From NCBI RefSeq assembly GCF_000766145.1, contig NZ_JNFB01000006.1, positions 1-64,000 of the forward strand: a stretch of DNA of 64,000 bases, written 5' to 3'. A model generated the notes under the pieces. It searched no databases and was not told where the DNA came from. It saw only the letters and a list, made by a program, of their open reading frames with translations. This document shows positions 29,140 to 37,253 of the stretch, in pieces. Source of the stretch: Paenilisteria newyorkensis. Its GTDB lineage: Bacteria > Bacillota > Bacilli > Lactobacillales > Listeriaceae. The translations under genes were made by a program, and so were the position numbers. Every line of letters starts with the position of its first letter. Position 1 is the stretch's first letter.

Positions 29140-30492
29140 TCAGTGCTCCACCTGCGATATCCGATAAAACGGCCGCACTTCATCCGCAATCATCCAATCA
29201 ATATCTCCATCAAATGAAATTTCATCCAAAAAAGCATCCATGACATCCATCGTCACCGTCACAGCAACATACGACGGATCACTTGCAAAAACGCCTCTAA
29301 GCTCTCGCTCCATCTGATAAATAAGCGTCTGAACAGAAGATACATACCCACTTCCTTCACAAGTAGGACACATGCATTGCATTTCCTCAAGAAGTGATTT
29401 CTGTCGTTTGCGTCGCGTCAATTGCATCAAGCCATTCTCAGAAAGCCCCTCCACACGAACCGTTGTTGTATCTAAAGAAGCCACTTCTTGCATTTGTTCC
29501 TGCAAACTATCTAATTGAGCTCGACTCATCCCACCAATAAAATCAACTAAAATAAAGCCACTCATGTTTCGCAATTTCATTTGACGACCGATTTCTTCAA
29601 TCACCGCCAGATTAACATCAAACGCAACTTCATCCACTTCTTTTTTCGATTTATAATTACCCGAGTTTACATCAATCACCCACATAGCCTCGGTTTTCTC
29701 GATAACGATCGAAGCACCATTTTTTAAGAATACAGTCGGGCGCAACAACCGATTAATCGCCACTTCAAGATTATAGGCAGAGAAAATCCCGCCCTTTTCA
29801 CGAAAAAGCGACACATTAGAAAATTGCGTTTTCAGACTACTATAAAGTGTAGCATCATCACAAATAATCTCTGTCTGTTCGTCCAGAAGCGGATTACTAT
29901 GCAACATTGTTGGGATATTAACCATCGCTTCTTGAATTTTCCGATTAGCCCCTTTAGCTCGAGTCATAAGTTCTTCCATTTCACACCTAGCTTGTACAAG
30001 ATTTTCTTTTATTTCGTCAGGGCTAACATCAACCGCCGCCGAACGGAGAATAACTCCTTCGTTATCTAGTAAAAGCGGCGCTACCAGTTGCTGTAATCGA
30101 ACTTTATCTACTTCTTTTATTTTCTTGGATATCGCTAAAAACGGTTTCCCGTAGCTGTACACCACAGAACCACAAGACACTTCAATCATGGCTGTGAGTA
30201 GCGGAGCCTTCGTTACGCTTCCTTCCCGCTTTACTTGCACCATTAATTTCAGCCCTTCATGCAGGCGATATGAATCCGGAATATCCTGCAGATGAATAAA
30301 CGCATTCTCCTTGTAGCCTATATTTACAAACGCAGCGTTGATTTTTTTGTTTATTTTTGTAACCGTTCCTAAGTAAATATCCGATACTTTGGGCTCCGTA
30401 GTTGGCCTGATAATATCCAATCCCACTAAAACCTTATCTTCTAAAAAAGCCACCCTTTTTTCTTTCCCCATAGCGTTAATAACAATTCTCAA
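29140..30492 (-). CDS. rng: Ribonuclease G/E family endoribonuclease
   Basis: Single-strand-specific endoribonuclease for RNA processing/decay. The 450-aa product has an N-terminal S1-like domain (about 35-110; YLGTVTKINKKINAAFVNIG), the catalytic DNase I-like part with WVIDVNSGNY (about 280; metal Asp) and FILVDFIGGMS (about 320; the first Asp of the usual IDFIDM is kept, the rest differs) and the zinc-link cysteines CPTCEGSG (about 385-392). Translation most likely starts at TTG 30492, seven bases after GGGAGG, and overlaps the stop of the upstream gene (TTGA). It lacks the long E. coli RNase E tail, so it is RNase G-like. Confidence 0.9.
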   Translation of the reverse strand: MRIVINAMGKEKRVAFLEDKVLVGLDIIRPTTEPKVSDIYLGTVTKINKKINAAFVNIGYKENAFIHLQDIPDSYRLHEGLKLMVQVKREGSVTKAPLLTAMIEVSCGSVVYSYGKPFLAISKKIKEVDKVRLQQLVAPLLLDNEGVILRSAAVDVSPDEIKENLVQARCEMEELMTRAKGANRKIQEAMVNIPTMLHSNPLLDEQTEIICDDATLYSSLKTQFSNVSLFREKGGIFSAYNLEVAINRLLRPTVFLKNGASIVIEKTEAMWVIDVNSGNYKSKKEVDEVAFDVNLAVIEEIGRQMKLRNMSGFILVDFIGGMSRAQLDSLQEQMQEVASLDTTTVRVEGLSENGLMQLTRRKRQKSLLEEMQCMCPTCEGSGYVSSVQTLIYQMERELRGVFASDPSYVAVTVTMDVMDAFLDEISFDGDIDWMIADEVRPFYRISQVEH

Positions 30493-31118
30493 TGCCATGC
30501 CTCCCAGACACAATATTTTTTAATATTTCTATACCACACTGCCAGGGATGTTCTAGATACTTCATATTTATCTGCTAGCGCTTGCTGGTCAAAATCCTTT
30601 AACTCTGGGTATCGATTCGCAATAACAGCATATTCCGCAGCACCAACAATCGATTTAAAATCCACATTCTTTTTAAATGTATTCGGGTATGCATCAAAAA
30701 AGTTTCTCAACAAGCCTTGTATCTCAGCACCCACACTAACATCATAGCGTCCCACTGCTAATTGTGAATACATCCATACTTCTGGCATATCAAACACAAT
30801 TTCATTTACATCTATCGTAGATTCTTCCATCGAAGCACTGATTGTTTTTTCCCAAGCTAATATCTCACTTTTTTTAACACTGTACGCTTTAGTAAGCACT
30901 TCCATAAACTTTTGTCTATCGGCAGGCATTAAAAACATATAGTTCGCCGTGGCAACAACTGCTCTTATTTCGTCATCCGACAACACTTCTACATGTGTCA
31001 TAACATGATTAATAATTTCAAAATTGGTCTGTTCATCCTGTTTTTCGATTGGCACAGGATTCCTATCTCTATACTGTTCTATAATTTTATGTGTATCTTC
31101 TGGTTTCCATCCATCCAT
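30489..31118 (-). CDS. Unrecognised 209-aa protein coupled to rng
   Basis: Soluble, mostly helical 209-aa protein with an AGGAGG site upstream of its ATG. I recognise no family in the N-terminal two-thirds. The C-terminus (about 155-200), GAAEYAVIANRYPELKDFD then ALADKYEVSRTSLAVWYRNI, looks like a helix-turn-helix and recalls cyclin-fold/TFB-like repeats; a nucleic-acid-binding role is a guess. Its TGA stop overlaps the TTG start of rng by two bases, which implies coupled translation. Composition looks more AT-rich than the ribosomal genes nearby. It lies between minD and rng, where I do not recall a gene in L. monocytogenes. Confidence 0.8.
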   Translation of the reverse strand: MDGWKPEDTHKIIEQYRDRNPVPIEKQDEQTNFEIINHVMTHVEVLSDDEIRAVVATANYMFLMPADRQKFMEVLTKAYSVKKSEILAWEKTISASMEESTIDVNEIVFDMPEVWMYSQLAVGRYDVSVGAEIQGLLRNFFDAYPNTFKKNVDFKSIVGAAEYAVIANRYPELKDFDQQALADKYEVSRTSLAVWYRNIKKYCVWEAWH

Positions 31119-31206
31119 AAAAATTCCTCCTGTAGCAAAAAAGCTGGTTATTGACGAGAGGCATCAACGTCCCCATCAATAAATCCAACTTTTATTATCT
31201 GTCTAA

Positions 31207-32007
31207 TCAATTACCACCAAATAAGATTTTTAAGCGACTAAAGAATCCTTGTTTCTGTTCGTCAATCGACATCAATGGAATAGATTCACCAAGCAGTCTA
31301 CGGGCAATATTCCGATACCCGATACTTGCTTTATTGCTCGCTTGCATAGAGACTGGCTCACCGCTGTTAGAAGAACGAATAACCTCATCATCATCAATAA
31401 TGATACCAATCAACTCGATAGACAAATGCGTCGTAATCTCATCAATATCCATTACATCACCATTTCGCATCATTTGTGTCCGAATACGATTAATAATCAA
31501 CTTAGGCGCCTCAATGTCCTCTTGTTCTAGCAAACCAATAATCCGATCCGCATCACGAACAGCTGAAATCTCAGGTGTCGTCACAACTAATGCACGATCC
31601 GCACCAGCAACCGCATTCTTATACCCCTGCTCAATTCCAGCCGGGCAATCAATAAGAATAAAATCATAATCAGGCTTCATCTGCGCAATTAACGCTTTCA
31701 TCTGTTGGCCTGTAACCGCACTCTTATCCGTTGTTTGCGCTGCTGGTAATAAAAACAACAAATCCTCAAATCGCTTGTCCTTTATAACTGCCTGATGCAA
31801 TTTACAACGACCCTCCACAACATCTACAAGGTCATAAATAATTCGATTTTCTAAACCTAAAACAACATCGAGATTTCGAAGTCCTATATCCATATCGACT
31901 AAGCACACTTTCTTGCCTTGCAATGCAAGCGCTGTACCAAGGTTGGCCGTTGTAGTCGTCTTGCCAACGCCACCTTTTCCTGAAGTTATAACTATAGCCT
32001 CACCCAT
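31207..32007 (-). CDS. minD: Septum site-determining ATPase MinD
   Basis: Membrane-associated ATPase that, with MinC, blocks division away from midcell. The 266-aa product has the deviant Walker A GKGGVGKTT (about 10-18), the A' motif CLVDMDIGLRNLD (about 35-47), FILIDCPAGIEQG (about 113-125) and a C-terminal amphipathic membrane-targeting helix (FFSRLKILFGG). No minE is present, as expected for Bacilli that use DivIVA. It follows minC by two bases. Confidence 0.97.
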   Translation of the reverse strand: MGEAIVITSGKGGVGKTTTTANLGTALALQGKKVCLVDMDIGLRNLDVVLGLENRIIYDLVDVVEGRCKLHQAVIKDKRFEDLLFLLPAAQTTDKSAVTGQQMKALIAQMKPDYDFILIDCPAGIEQGYKNAVAGADRALVVTTPEISAVRDADRIIGLLEQEDIEAPKLIINRIRTQMMRNGDVMDIDEITTHLSIELIGIIIDDDEVIRSSNSGEPVSMQASNKASIGYRNIARRLLGESIPLMSIDEQKQGFFSRLKILFGGN

Positions 32008-32009
32008 GA

Positions 32010-32687
32010 TTATTGTCCTCCTTGAAAATTAGAAATTTCTGGTCTAATTTTTCTTAAAATGTGTAAACTATCAATCGCCAGTTTACCTTTACCATCTATA
32101 TATGCAGTCAGAATATTCTCTTCCACCCGACCTTTATTTTCCTCATCATCAAATCCACGAATCTCACCGGCAATTCTAATTTGCGATGGATACTGGAATT
32201 TTCCAGTAACAACTGCTTTTGAATCCCCCTCAAAACCCGCATGAATAATGCCTTTTACATTCCCAAGAATAAAAATATTACCCGTTGCGCGAATGGAACC
32301 ACCTGGATTAACATCTCCAACAAGTAATAAATCACCTGGCACATTAATTACTTGACCAGACCGAACCACTGTAGCCAGTGAAAAAATCTGCTCTTCTTCC
32401 TTCCATTTCTTTGCATCCTGTTTACTCATAACGTTGCTTGTAAAGCCACGAACTTCCATAGCACTATTTTCCTGAATAATAGTCCTGATACTCTGTTCTT
32501 CATCTTCTGTAAAAAGGCGATTCCCTATATGTACTTGAACAGTCAACTTTTGATCTTGAGATACTATTTTTTGCTGTTCCTTAAGGTGTTGCATTAATCC
32601 TTCTTCCAGTTCGACAATACTCGCTACATCACTCAAAAAAATGCTTATACCATCTTTCGTCCCTTTTATTTGGACATATTTTTTCAA
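32010..32687 (-). CDS. minC: Septum formation inhibitor MinC
   Basis: Antagonist of FtsZ assembly, recruited by MinD. The 225-aa product has the N-terminal FtsZ-inhibiting domain (about 1-95) and the C-terminal beta-helix domain (about 105-205; VINVPGDLLLVGDVNPGGSIRA region with repeating Gly). The start is TTG at 32687 with GGTGAAGG close upstream; there is no better ATG. First gene of minCD. Confidence 0.95.
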   Translation of the reverse strand: MKKYVQIKGTKDGISIFLSDVASIVELEEGLMQHLKEQQKIVSQDQKLTVQVHIGNRLFTEDEEQSIRTIIQENSAMEVRGFTSNVMSKQDAKKWKEEEQIFSLATVVRSGQVINVPGDLLLVGDVNPGGSIRATGNIFILGNVKGIIHAGFEGDSKAVVTGKFQYPSQIRIAGEIRGFDDEENKGRVEENILTAYIDGKGKLAIDSLHILRKIRPEISNFQGGQ

Positions 32688-32762
32688 CTTACCTTCACCT
32701 CACAGCCATATATTTAGTATACACTAGAATTCAAAAGATTACTCCTCCATCATAATAAAACT

Positions 32763-32848
32763 ATATCAGTCTGTAAAGCCCTTTTCAGTAAGTAAAATTA
32801 CATTACTGAGTACGCATTCCAAATACATACAAGCAAACAGACTGATAT
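32763..32848 (-). terminator. Branched inverted repeat downstream of mreD
   Basis: Perfect 12-bp arms ATATCAGTCTGT (32763-32774) and ACAGACTGATAT (32837-32848) enclose a second perfect hairpin CAGTAA/TTACTG (32786-32808). On the minus strand it is followed by AGTTTTATT. It probably ends mreBCD transcription, though the T run is weak. Confidence 0.65.
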
Positions 32849-32863
32849 CGACTTTCATTCTAT

Positions 32864-33388
32864 TTATCTTCCATCGCTTCTCTTTAGTTTCAATAAAAAG
32901 CTTCTGAATGGGAAATACATAACTAAAAAGAAAGCTAGATTTAACAAAATCGTTGTCCATAAACGTTGATCCACAAAGGAAGCTAATGTCATATCGGTTC
33001 CACCAATAAGAACATAAAAACCGTACACCAAGCACTCTGTTAGAATCACATTAAAAACAGTTACAAGTCCCACCAACATAATATTACTTTGCAGAACTTT
33101 CATAAATTTATCCGTCAAATATACAACTAAAGGAAATATAGCGAAGTAAATCCCTAAAATCCCAGTGTAATAAATATCGAATACCATTCCAAGTACGAAA
33201 GCATAGATTAATGTAGTATTTCTACTATAAAAAGTGGTCATCAAAACGAGCATTACAATAAGAAAGTGTGGGATAAAAAATCGTTGTTCACCAAAGAACG
33301 CTTGACTAAACAACATGCTAGAGACACCTTCTAAAATAAAAATCGCGATTGCAATAAGTGGCATTACAACTACTTTTCTCATATTCAT
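32864..33388 (-). CDS. mreD: Rod shape-determining protein MreD
   Basis: 174-aa integral membrane protein of the elongasome, with five to six hydrophobic helices and the conserved YAFVLGMVFDIYYTGILGIYF stretch in two parts (about 60-80; Asp in FDIYY). It starts inside the mreC stop (TGATG overlap) and so is coupled to it. Last gene of mreBCD. Confidence 0.93.
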   Translation of the reverse strand: MNMRKVVVMPLIAIAIFILEGVSSMLFSQAFFGEQRFFIPHFLIVMLVLMTTFYSRNTTLIYAFVLGMVFDIYYTGILGIYFAIFPLVVYLTDKFMKVLQSNIMLVGLVTVFNVILTECLVYGFYVLIGGTDMTLASFVDQRLWTTILLNLAFFLVMYFPFRSFLLKLKRSDGR

Positions 33389-34251
33389 CAGGAGCCAGAT
33401 CCTTCCGAATCATCGCCTTCCAATGTACGTTTCAATACAATGACATGACTCAAATCATATAAATCAGCACCAGGCTTCACAAGCGCAGTCTGAGATAACC
33501 CCATTTTATCAGTCTCCACTTTTTCAATTGTCCCAATAAAAATGTCAGATGGGAAAATTCCGCCTAAACCAGATGTGACTACCTTTTCGCCTTTAGTAAA
33601 CTTCTGGTCTACTGGCAACTGCTTCATTTCTAAAAGTCTTTGTTCCGCATCATAGCCATTGATAATACCATAGGCTGCCGCTTTTCCTTGTACTATAGCA
33701 GAAATCCTATTCCTGTCATCCGTAGAACTAAGTAATTTCACTGTCGAAGATTTAGCACCAGTCTTAGTGACCTTTCCAATCATTCCCTCGGGGGTACGAA
33801 CTGCCATATTAGGCTGCACTCCATCAACAGATCCCTTGTCAATTTGGATTTGTGTATTCCAGTTATCTGGGTTTCTTGAAATGACCGTCGCATTGATTGG
33901 CTCGTAATCGCTAAGATCCGCTTCAATGTCTAGTGATTTCTTTAGCTCTGCATTTTCTTTAGTTAAATCTGATACTTTACTTTCAAGTTGTGCCAATTCT
34001 TCTAAACGTTTTTTTAAATGCTCGTTCTCTGTGTATGTGTTTCTTAAGTCTTTTGCACCATCAAAAAAACCTGCAACAAAGCCAACTGGTTTAGAGACAA
34101 TATTTTCTCCAAATCCCGCAACATCTTTCACAAATTGCTCTGGCCATGATGCTTTACTTTTCCCACTCAGTGAATATCCTACCAATGCTACTAAAACAAT
34201 AATGGATATCAACAAGATAATTAAACGTTTATTTAAGAAAAACTGTGGCAT
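33388..34251 (-). CDS. mreC: Rod shape-determining protein MreC
   Basis: Elongasome protein bridging MreB/MreD and cell-wall enzymes. The 287-aa product has a short cytoplasmic N-terminus, one membrane helix (about 9-28), a coiled coil (about 65-105; LKKRLEELAQLESKVSDL) and a beta-rich outer domain with GMIGKVTKTGAKSS and KVVTSGLGGIFP motifs; the tail is acidic/Ser-rich. ATG 34251 has GAGGTG six bases upstream. Confidence 0.95.
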   Translation of the reverse strand: MPQFFLNKRLIILLISIIVLVALVGYSLSGKSKASWPEQFVKDVAGFGENIVSKPVGFVAGFFDGAKDLRNTYTENEHLKKRLEELAQLESKVSDLTKENAELKKSLDIEADLSDYEPINATVISRNPDNWNTQIQIDKGSVDGVQPNMAVRTPEGMIGKVTKTGAKSSTVKLLSSTDDRNRISAIVQGKAAAYGIINGYDAEQRLLEMKQLPVDQKFTKGEKVVTSGLGGIFPSDIFIGTIEKVETDKMGLSQTALVKPGADLYDLSHVIVLKRTLEGDDSEGSGS

Positions 34252-34336
34252 AATGAACACCTCATCTCGTCAATCCTCTTCTTTTACAACTGTGCAATAG
34301 GTTCCAAAAATCCACCCAAAAATAAGTAAGCTTACA

Positions 34337-35350
34337 TTAGTTCATTTTTTTCTTTTTGTATAGATCCATGTTTTCTAGTGACTTACCTGTTCCAATTGCA
34401 ACACAATCAAGTGGATTTTCAGCAATGATTACTGGCATTTTGGTTTCTTCTGCAATAGCTGAATCCAAATTACGAAGAAGCGCTCCACCACCAGTTAGAA
34501 CAATACCCTTATCCATGATATCCGCCGAAAGTTCAGGAGGTGTACTTTCCAAAGTGCTCTTCACAGCATCGATAATCGAAGCAACCGTATCGGCTAATGC
34601 CTCGCTTATTTCTTCAGGTGAGATTTCAATTGTTTTTGGTAAGCCTGTCACCAAATCGCGACCTCGGATGCTAAATGGTTCCAAGCCAAGATTAACAGGA
34701 TCAGCAGAACCAATCTCCATTTTAATGGTTTCGGCAGTACGATCACCTATTAATAGATTATACTTCTTACGGATGAAATTAATAATGGCATCATCCATGT
34801 CGTCTCCAGCAGTTCGCTCTGAACGGCTAGTTACGATACCACCAAGTGATATAACAGCAACTTCTGTTGTTCCACCACCAATATCAACAACCATACTACC
34901 TGTTGGATCCCACACAGGTAAGCCAGCCCCAATTGCAGCTGCAAACGGCTCCTCAATAGTGTAGGCTTCCTTCGCACCAGCTTGACGTGTAGCATCTGTA
35001 ACAGCGCGTTTTTCAACACCTGTTATTCCAGATGGAACGCAGATCATAACGCGTGGCTTACTCGCACTTGAGCCCTTACTCGCTTTTTGAATATAATATT
35101 TCATCATTGCTGCTGTTGTATCGTAGTCAGCAATAACGCCATCTTTCATCGGGCGAATAGCGACAATATTCCCTGGCGTTCTACCAATCATATTTTTCGC
35201 CTCACTACCAACTGCAACAATTTCCTGTGTATCTTTCTTCATTGCTACAACAGATGGTTCTCTTAAAACAATACTCTTACCTTTCATGTATACTAAAGTG
35301 TTTGCAGTTCCCAAGTCGATCCCAATATCTTTATTACCAAATCCAAACAT
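34337..35350 (-). CDS. mreB: Rod shape-determining actin homologue MreB
   Basis: Actin-like filament protein that guides lateral wall synthesis. The 337-aa product has the ATP-binding phosphate loops [14 protein letters not shown] (about 6-18) and [18 protein letters not shown] (about 158-175 as two parts), and the adenosine motif [15 protein letters not shown] (about 285-299). It is first in mreBCD, with an extended -10 promoter and a ~165-base leader. Confidence 0.97.
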   Translation of the reverse strand: MFGFGNKDIGIDLGTANTLVYMKGKSIVLREPSVVAMKKDTQEIVAVGSEAKNMIGRTPGNIVAIRPMKDGVIADYDTTAAMMKYYIQKASKGSSASKPRVMICVPSGITGVEKRAVTDATRQAGAKEAYTIEEPFAAAIGAGLPVWDPTGSMVVDIGGGTTEVAVISLGGIVTSRSERTAGDDMDDAIINFIRKKYNLLIGDRTAETIKMEIGSADPVNLGLEPFSIRGRDLVTGLPKTIEISPEEISEALADTVASIIDAVKSTLESTPPELSADIMDKGIVLTGGGALLRNLDSAIAEETKMPVIIAENPLDCVAIGTGKSLENMDLYKKKKMN

Positions 35351-35521
35351 TTATTAATCTCCTTTTCTCTTCTTAATTATCACTTTGTTCATGATTGCTG
35401 TCTCTCTATTAACTTATTAGTTCTTAAATTCCCAGCCCCAAAGTATTGTCTTTTAATAATCAGGTATGCTGATATCCCTTGATGTTTTATGTAAAAACAG
35501 ATACACATAAACAACCATCTT

Positions 35522-35530
35522 ATTATAACA
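35522..35530 (-). promoter_or_regulatory. Extended -10 promoter of mreBCD
   Basis: TGTTATAAT on the minus strand matches TGnTATAAT exactly; no good -35. It lies between radC and mreB, about 170 bases before the mreB start. I see nothing else definite in the leader. Confidence 0.6.
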
Positions 35531-35588
35531 TAACTAAGAAGAACAGACATTAATTTTTGATGAGATACTTGAAATATTTATCTTTTCT

Positions 35589-36263
35589 TTAGAAATAGCC
35601 TTCTTGCTTTAAACTTGTGAACGTATTATTGCCAATTATGATGTGATCGATTAATGGAATTCCTAGTAAATCCCCAGCTTTTTTTAGCCGTTTTGTCACA
35701 GTGATGTCTTGACTTGACGGACTCGCATCACCTGAAGGATGGTTATGAAAACACATGACGCTTGCCGCAGAATACTTCATTGCCTGTTTGAAAATTTCTC
35801 TTGGATGAACCACGCTACTATTTAAACTTCCAATAAATATCGTCTCTCGGTGGACTAATCTGTTCCTAGTACTCAAAAAAACGCAGTGAAAATGCTCTTG
35901 TGACAGCATGCTCATTTCTTGCATCACTAAATCTGCACCATCTTGTGGCCCTCTAATTACTGGACATGTATTTACCTTTTGTTGTCCTATCCGCTTACTA
36001 ATCTCAATTGCAGCCAGTACTTTCGCAGCTTTAGCAAGACCGATCCCATTTATTTCTGTTAACTCTTGCAAGGTTGCTTCTCTCATATCTGCTATCTCTG
36101 AATACTTTGCAATTACTTTGTTAGCCAAATCTACGACAGACTCCGTTCGACTACCCGTTTCAAGAATAATCGCGAACAATTCAATGTTAGATAGACTCGA
36201 TACTCCTTTTTTTTGGAGTCGTTCACGAGGCTTTTCTGTGTCAGACATCTCTCTTATAAACAT
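35589..36263 (-). CDS. radC: RadC family JAB1/MPN-domain protein
   Basis: 224-aa protein with an N-terminal helix-hairpin-helix (about 45-80; LTEINGIGLAKAAKVLAAIE) and a C-terminal JAMM metalloprotease-like domain with HNHPSGDASPSSQD (about 170-183). Its function is not settled; the old DNA-repair assignment came from a misattributed mutation. It lies 15 bases downstream of comC, so the two are probably co-transcribed. Confidence 0.95.
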   Translation of the reverse strand: MFIREMSDTEKPRERLQKKGVSSLSNIELFAIILETGSRTESVVDLANKVIAKYSEIADMREATLQELTEINGIGLAKAAKVLAAIEISKRIGQQKVNTCPVIRGPQDGADLVMQEMSMLSQEHFHCVFLSTRNRLVHRETIFIGSLNSSVVHPREIFKQAMKYSAASVMCFHNHPSGDASPSSQDITVTKRLKKAGDLLGIPLIDHIIIGNNTFTSLKQEGYF

Positions 36264-36278
36264 GTGCTTCTCCTCCTT

Positions 36279-37022
36279 TTAATTATACAGAACAAACTCC
36301 CAGAAAAAATCATTGACAAATGGACATAGCAAAAAACCAATCAGTATAAACGGAACAAATGGTATTCGCTTCTTTCTCATCCCTCTCTGAAATATAGTGA
36401 CTATCCCAATTAAAATGGCTCCAGAGAACACGGCAATAATAAAGATAAATAAAGCTTCCTTCAAACTCAATAAAAAACAAAGCAATATTAGTAATTTTAT
36501 ATCTCCAAAGCCAAAGCCCTTTCTAACAAATAAATATATCCCAACAAACACTGCTGTGCCTATGATTAATTGGTACATATGTTGCAAAAGAACAGAGAAA
36601 TCAATATACCCGTAATAGCTGGCACAACTAAAAAAGTAAACAAATAAAAACATGTTTGGTATATGCAAATAATATACATCGCTCACATACAGGATTAGTA
36701 ATAGCGAAAATATAAAAATATAGAGATAAAATGAGCTTTCAAATCCATATACACTGTAGAGAATGCAGACAAATATAGGCGATAGTATTTCCACGATAAA
36801 GTAACTCCAACTCATAGGCTGATTGCAACACCCCGTACGCCCTTTGAGAAGGACAAACGAAGCAATAGGCAACATACGGGTGAGCTGTAGCTTTTCCCCG
36901 CAATAATCACATTCCGAAGATATTCTACGTAAAAATGGCTTTCGTAATGGATAATTCATGCCCACAACATGTAAAAAGGATGCTAAGACTAAGCTATAGA
37001 CAGATAAGATAAAATAAATCAT
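36279..37022 (-). CDS. comC: Type IV prepilin peptidase ComC
   Basis: Aspartic membrane protease that processes and methylates competence pseudopilins. The 247-aa product has about seven helices and both catalytic Asp motifs: VSDVYYLHIPN (about 122-132) and GFGFGDIKLL (about 183-192). The first cysteine pair CDYC (about 38-41) is intact, but the second, normally CxxC, reads TGCC. ATG 37022 has GGAGGTG upstream. The gene is notably AT-rich. A ComK-like AT-box lies about 62 bases upstream. Confidence 0.93.
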   Translation of the reverse strand: MIYFILSVYSLVLASFLHVVGMNYPLRKPFLRRISSECDYCGEKLQLTRMLPIASFVLLKGRTGCCNQPMSWSYFIVEILSPIFVCILYSVYGFESSFYLYIFIFSLLLILYVSDVYYLHIPNMFLFVYFFSCASYYGYIDFSVLLQHMYQLIIGTAVFVGIYLFVRKGFGFGDIKLLILLCFLLSLKEALFIFIIAVFSGAILIGIVTIFQRGMRKKRIPFVPFILIGFLLCPFVNDFFWEFVLYN

Positions 37023-37083
37023 GCGACACCTCCAACTTCTTGGACACAAATATAGCATGATAAAATTTGACTGTCATATTGCC

Positions 37084-37096
37084 AAAATAGTTTTTT
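37084..37096 (-). promoter_or_regulatory. Candidate ComK AT-box upstream of comC
   Basis: AAAAAACTATTTT fits AAAA-N5-TTTT exactly on the minus strand. A second, poorer half-site (ACAGTCAAATTTT) lies nine bases downstream; ComK sites normally have two AT-boxes eight bases apart. Confidence 0.4.
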
Positions 37097-37222
37097 CATG
37101 TAGAATTGTAGCTAAAAATACAGATTTAGCCTAAGAACAAAATACGATTTTCGAGAAAAAAAGAAGCCCAAAATACTTTTATGTACAATTTACACGCATC
37201 AAAAATAATTATAAAATAACAA

Positions 37223-37246
37223 AAAAGACCCTTTAACTAGAGTCTC
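37223..37246 (-). terminator. Terminator after folC
   Basis: AGACTCT/AGGGTCT stem followed by TTTTTTG on the minus strand, seven bases after the folC stop. Confidence 0.8.
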
Positions 37247-37253
37247 CCTTGTC

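Noticed and set aside
30489-31118. 209-aa gene as a transposase or phage repressor because of its C-terminal HTH-like part
   Set aside because: No transposase catalytic motif, no inverted repeats at its ends, and tight translational coupling to rng argue for a resident gene.
32766-33035. 89-codon minus-strand ORF over the mreD end
   Set aside because: It overlaps mreD in another frame and runs through the branched inverted repeat; no ribosome-binding site.
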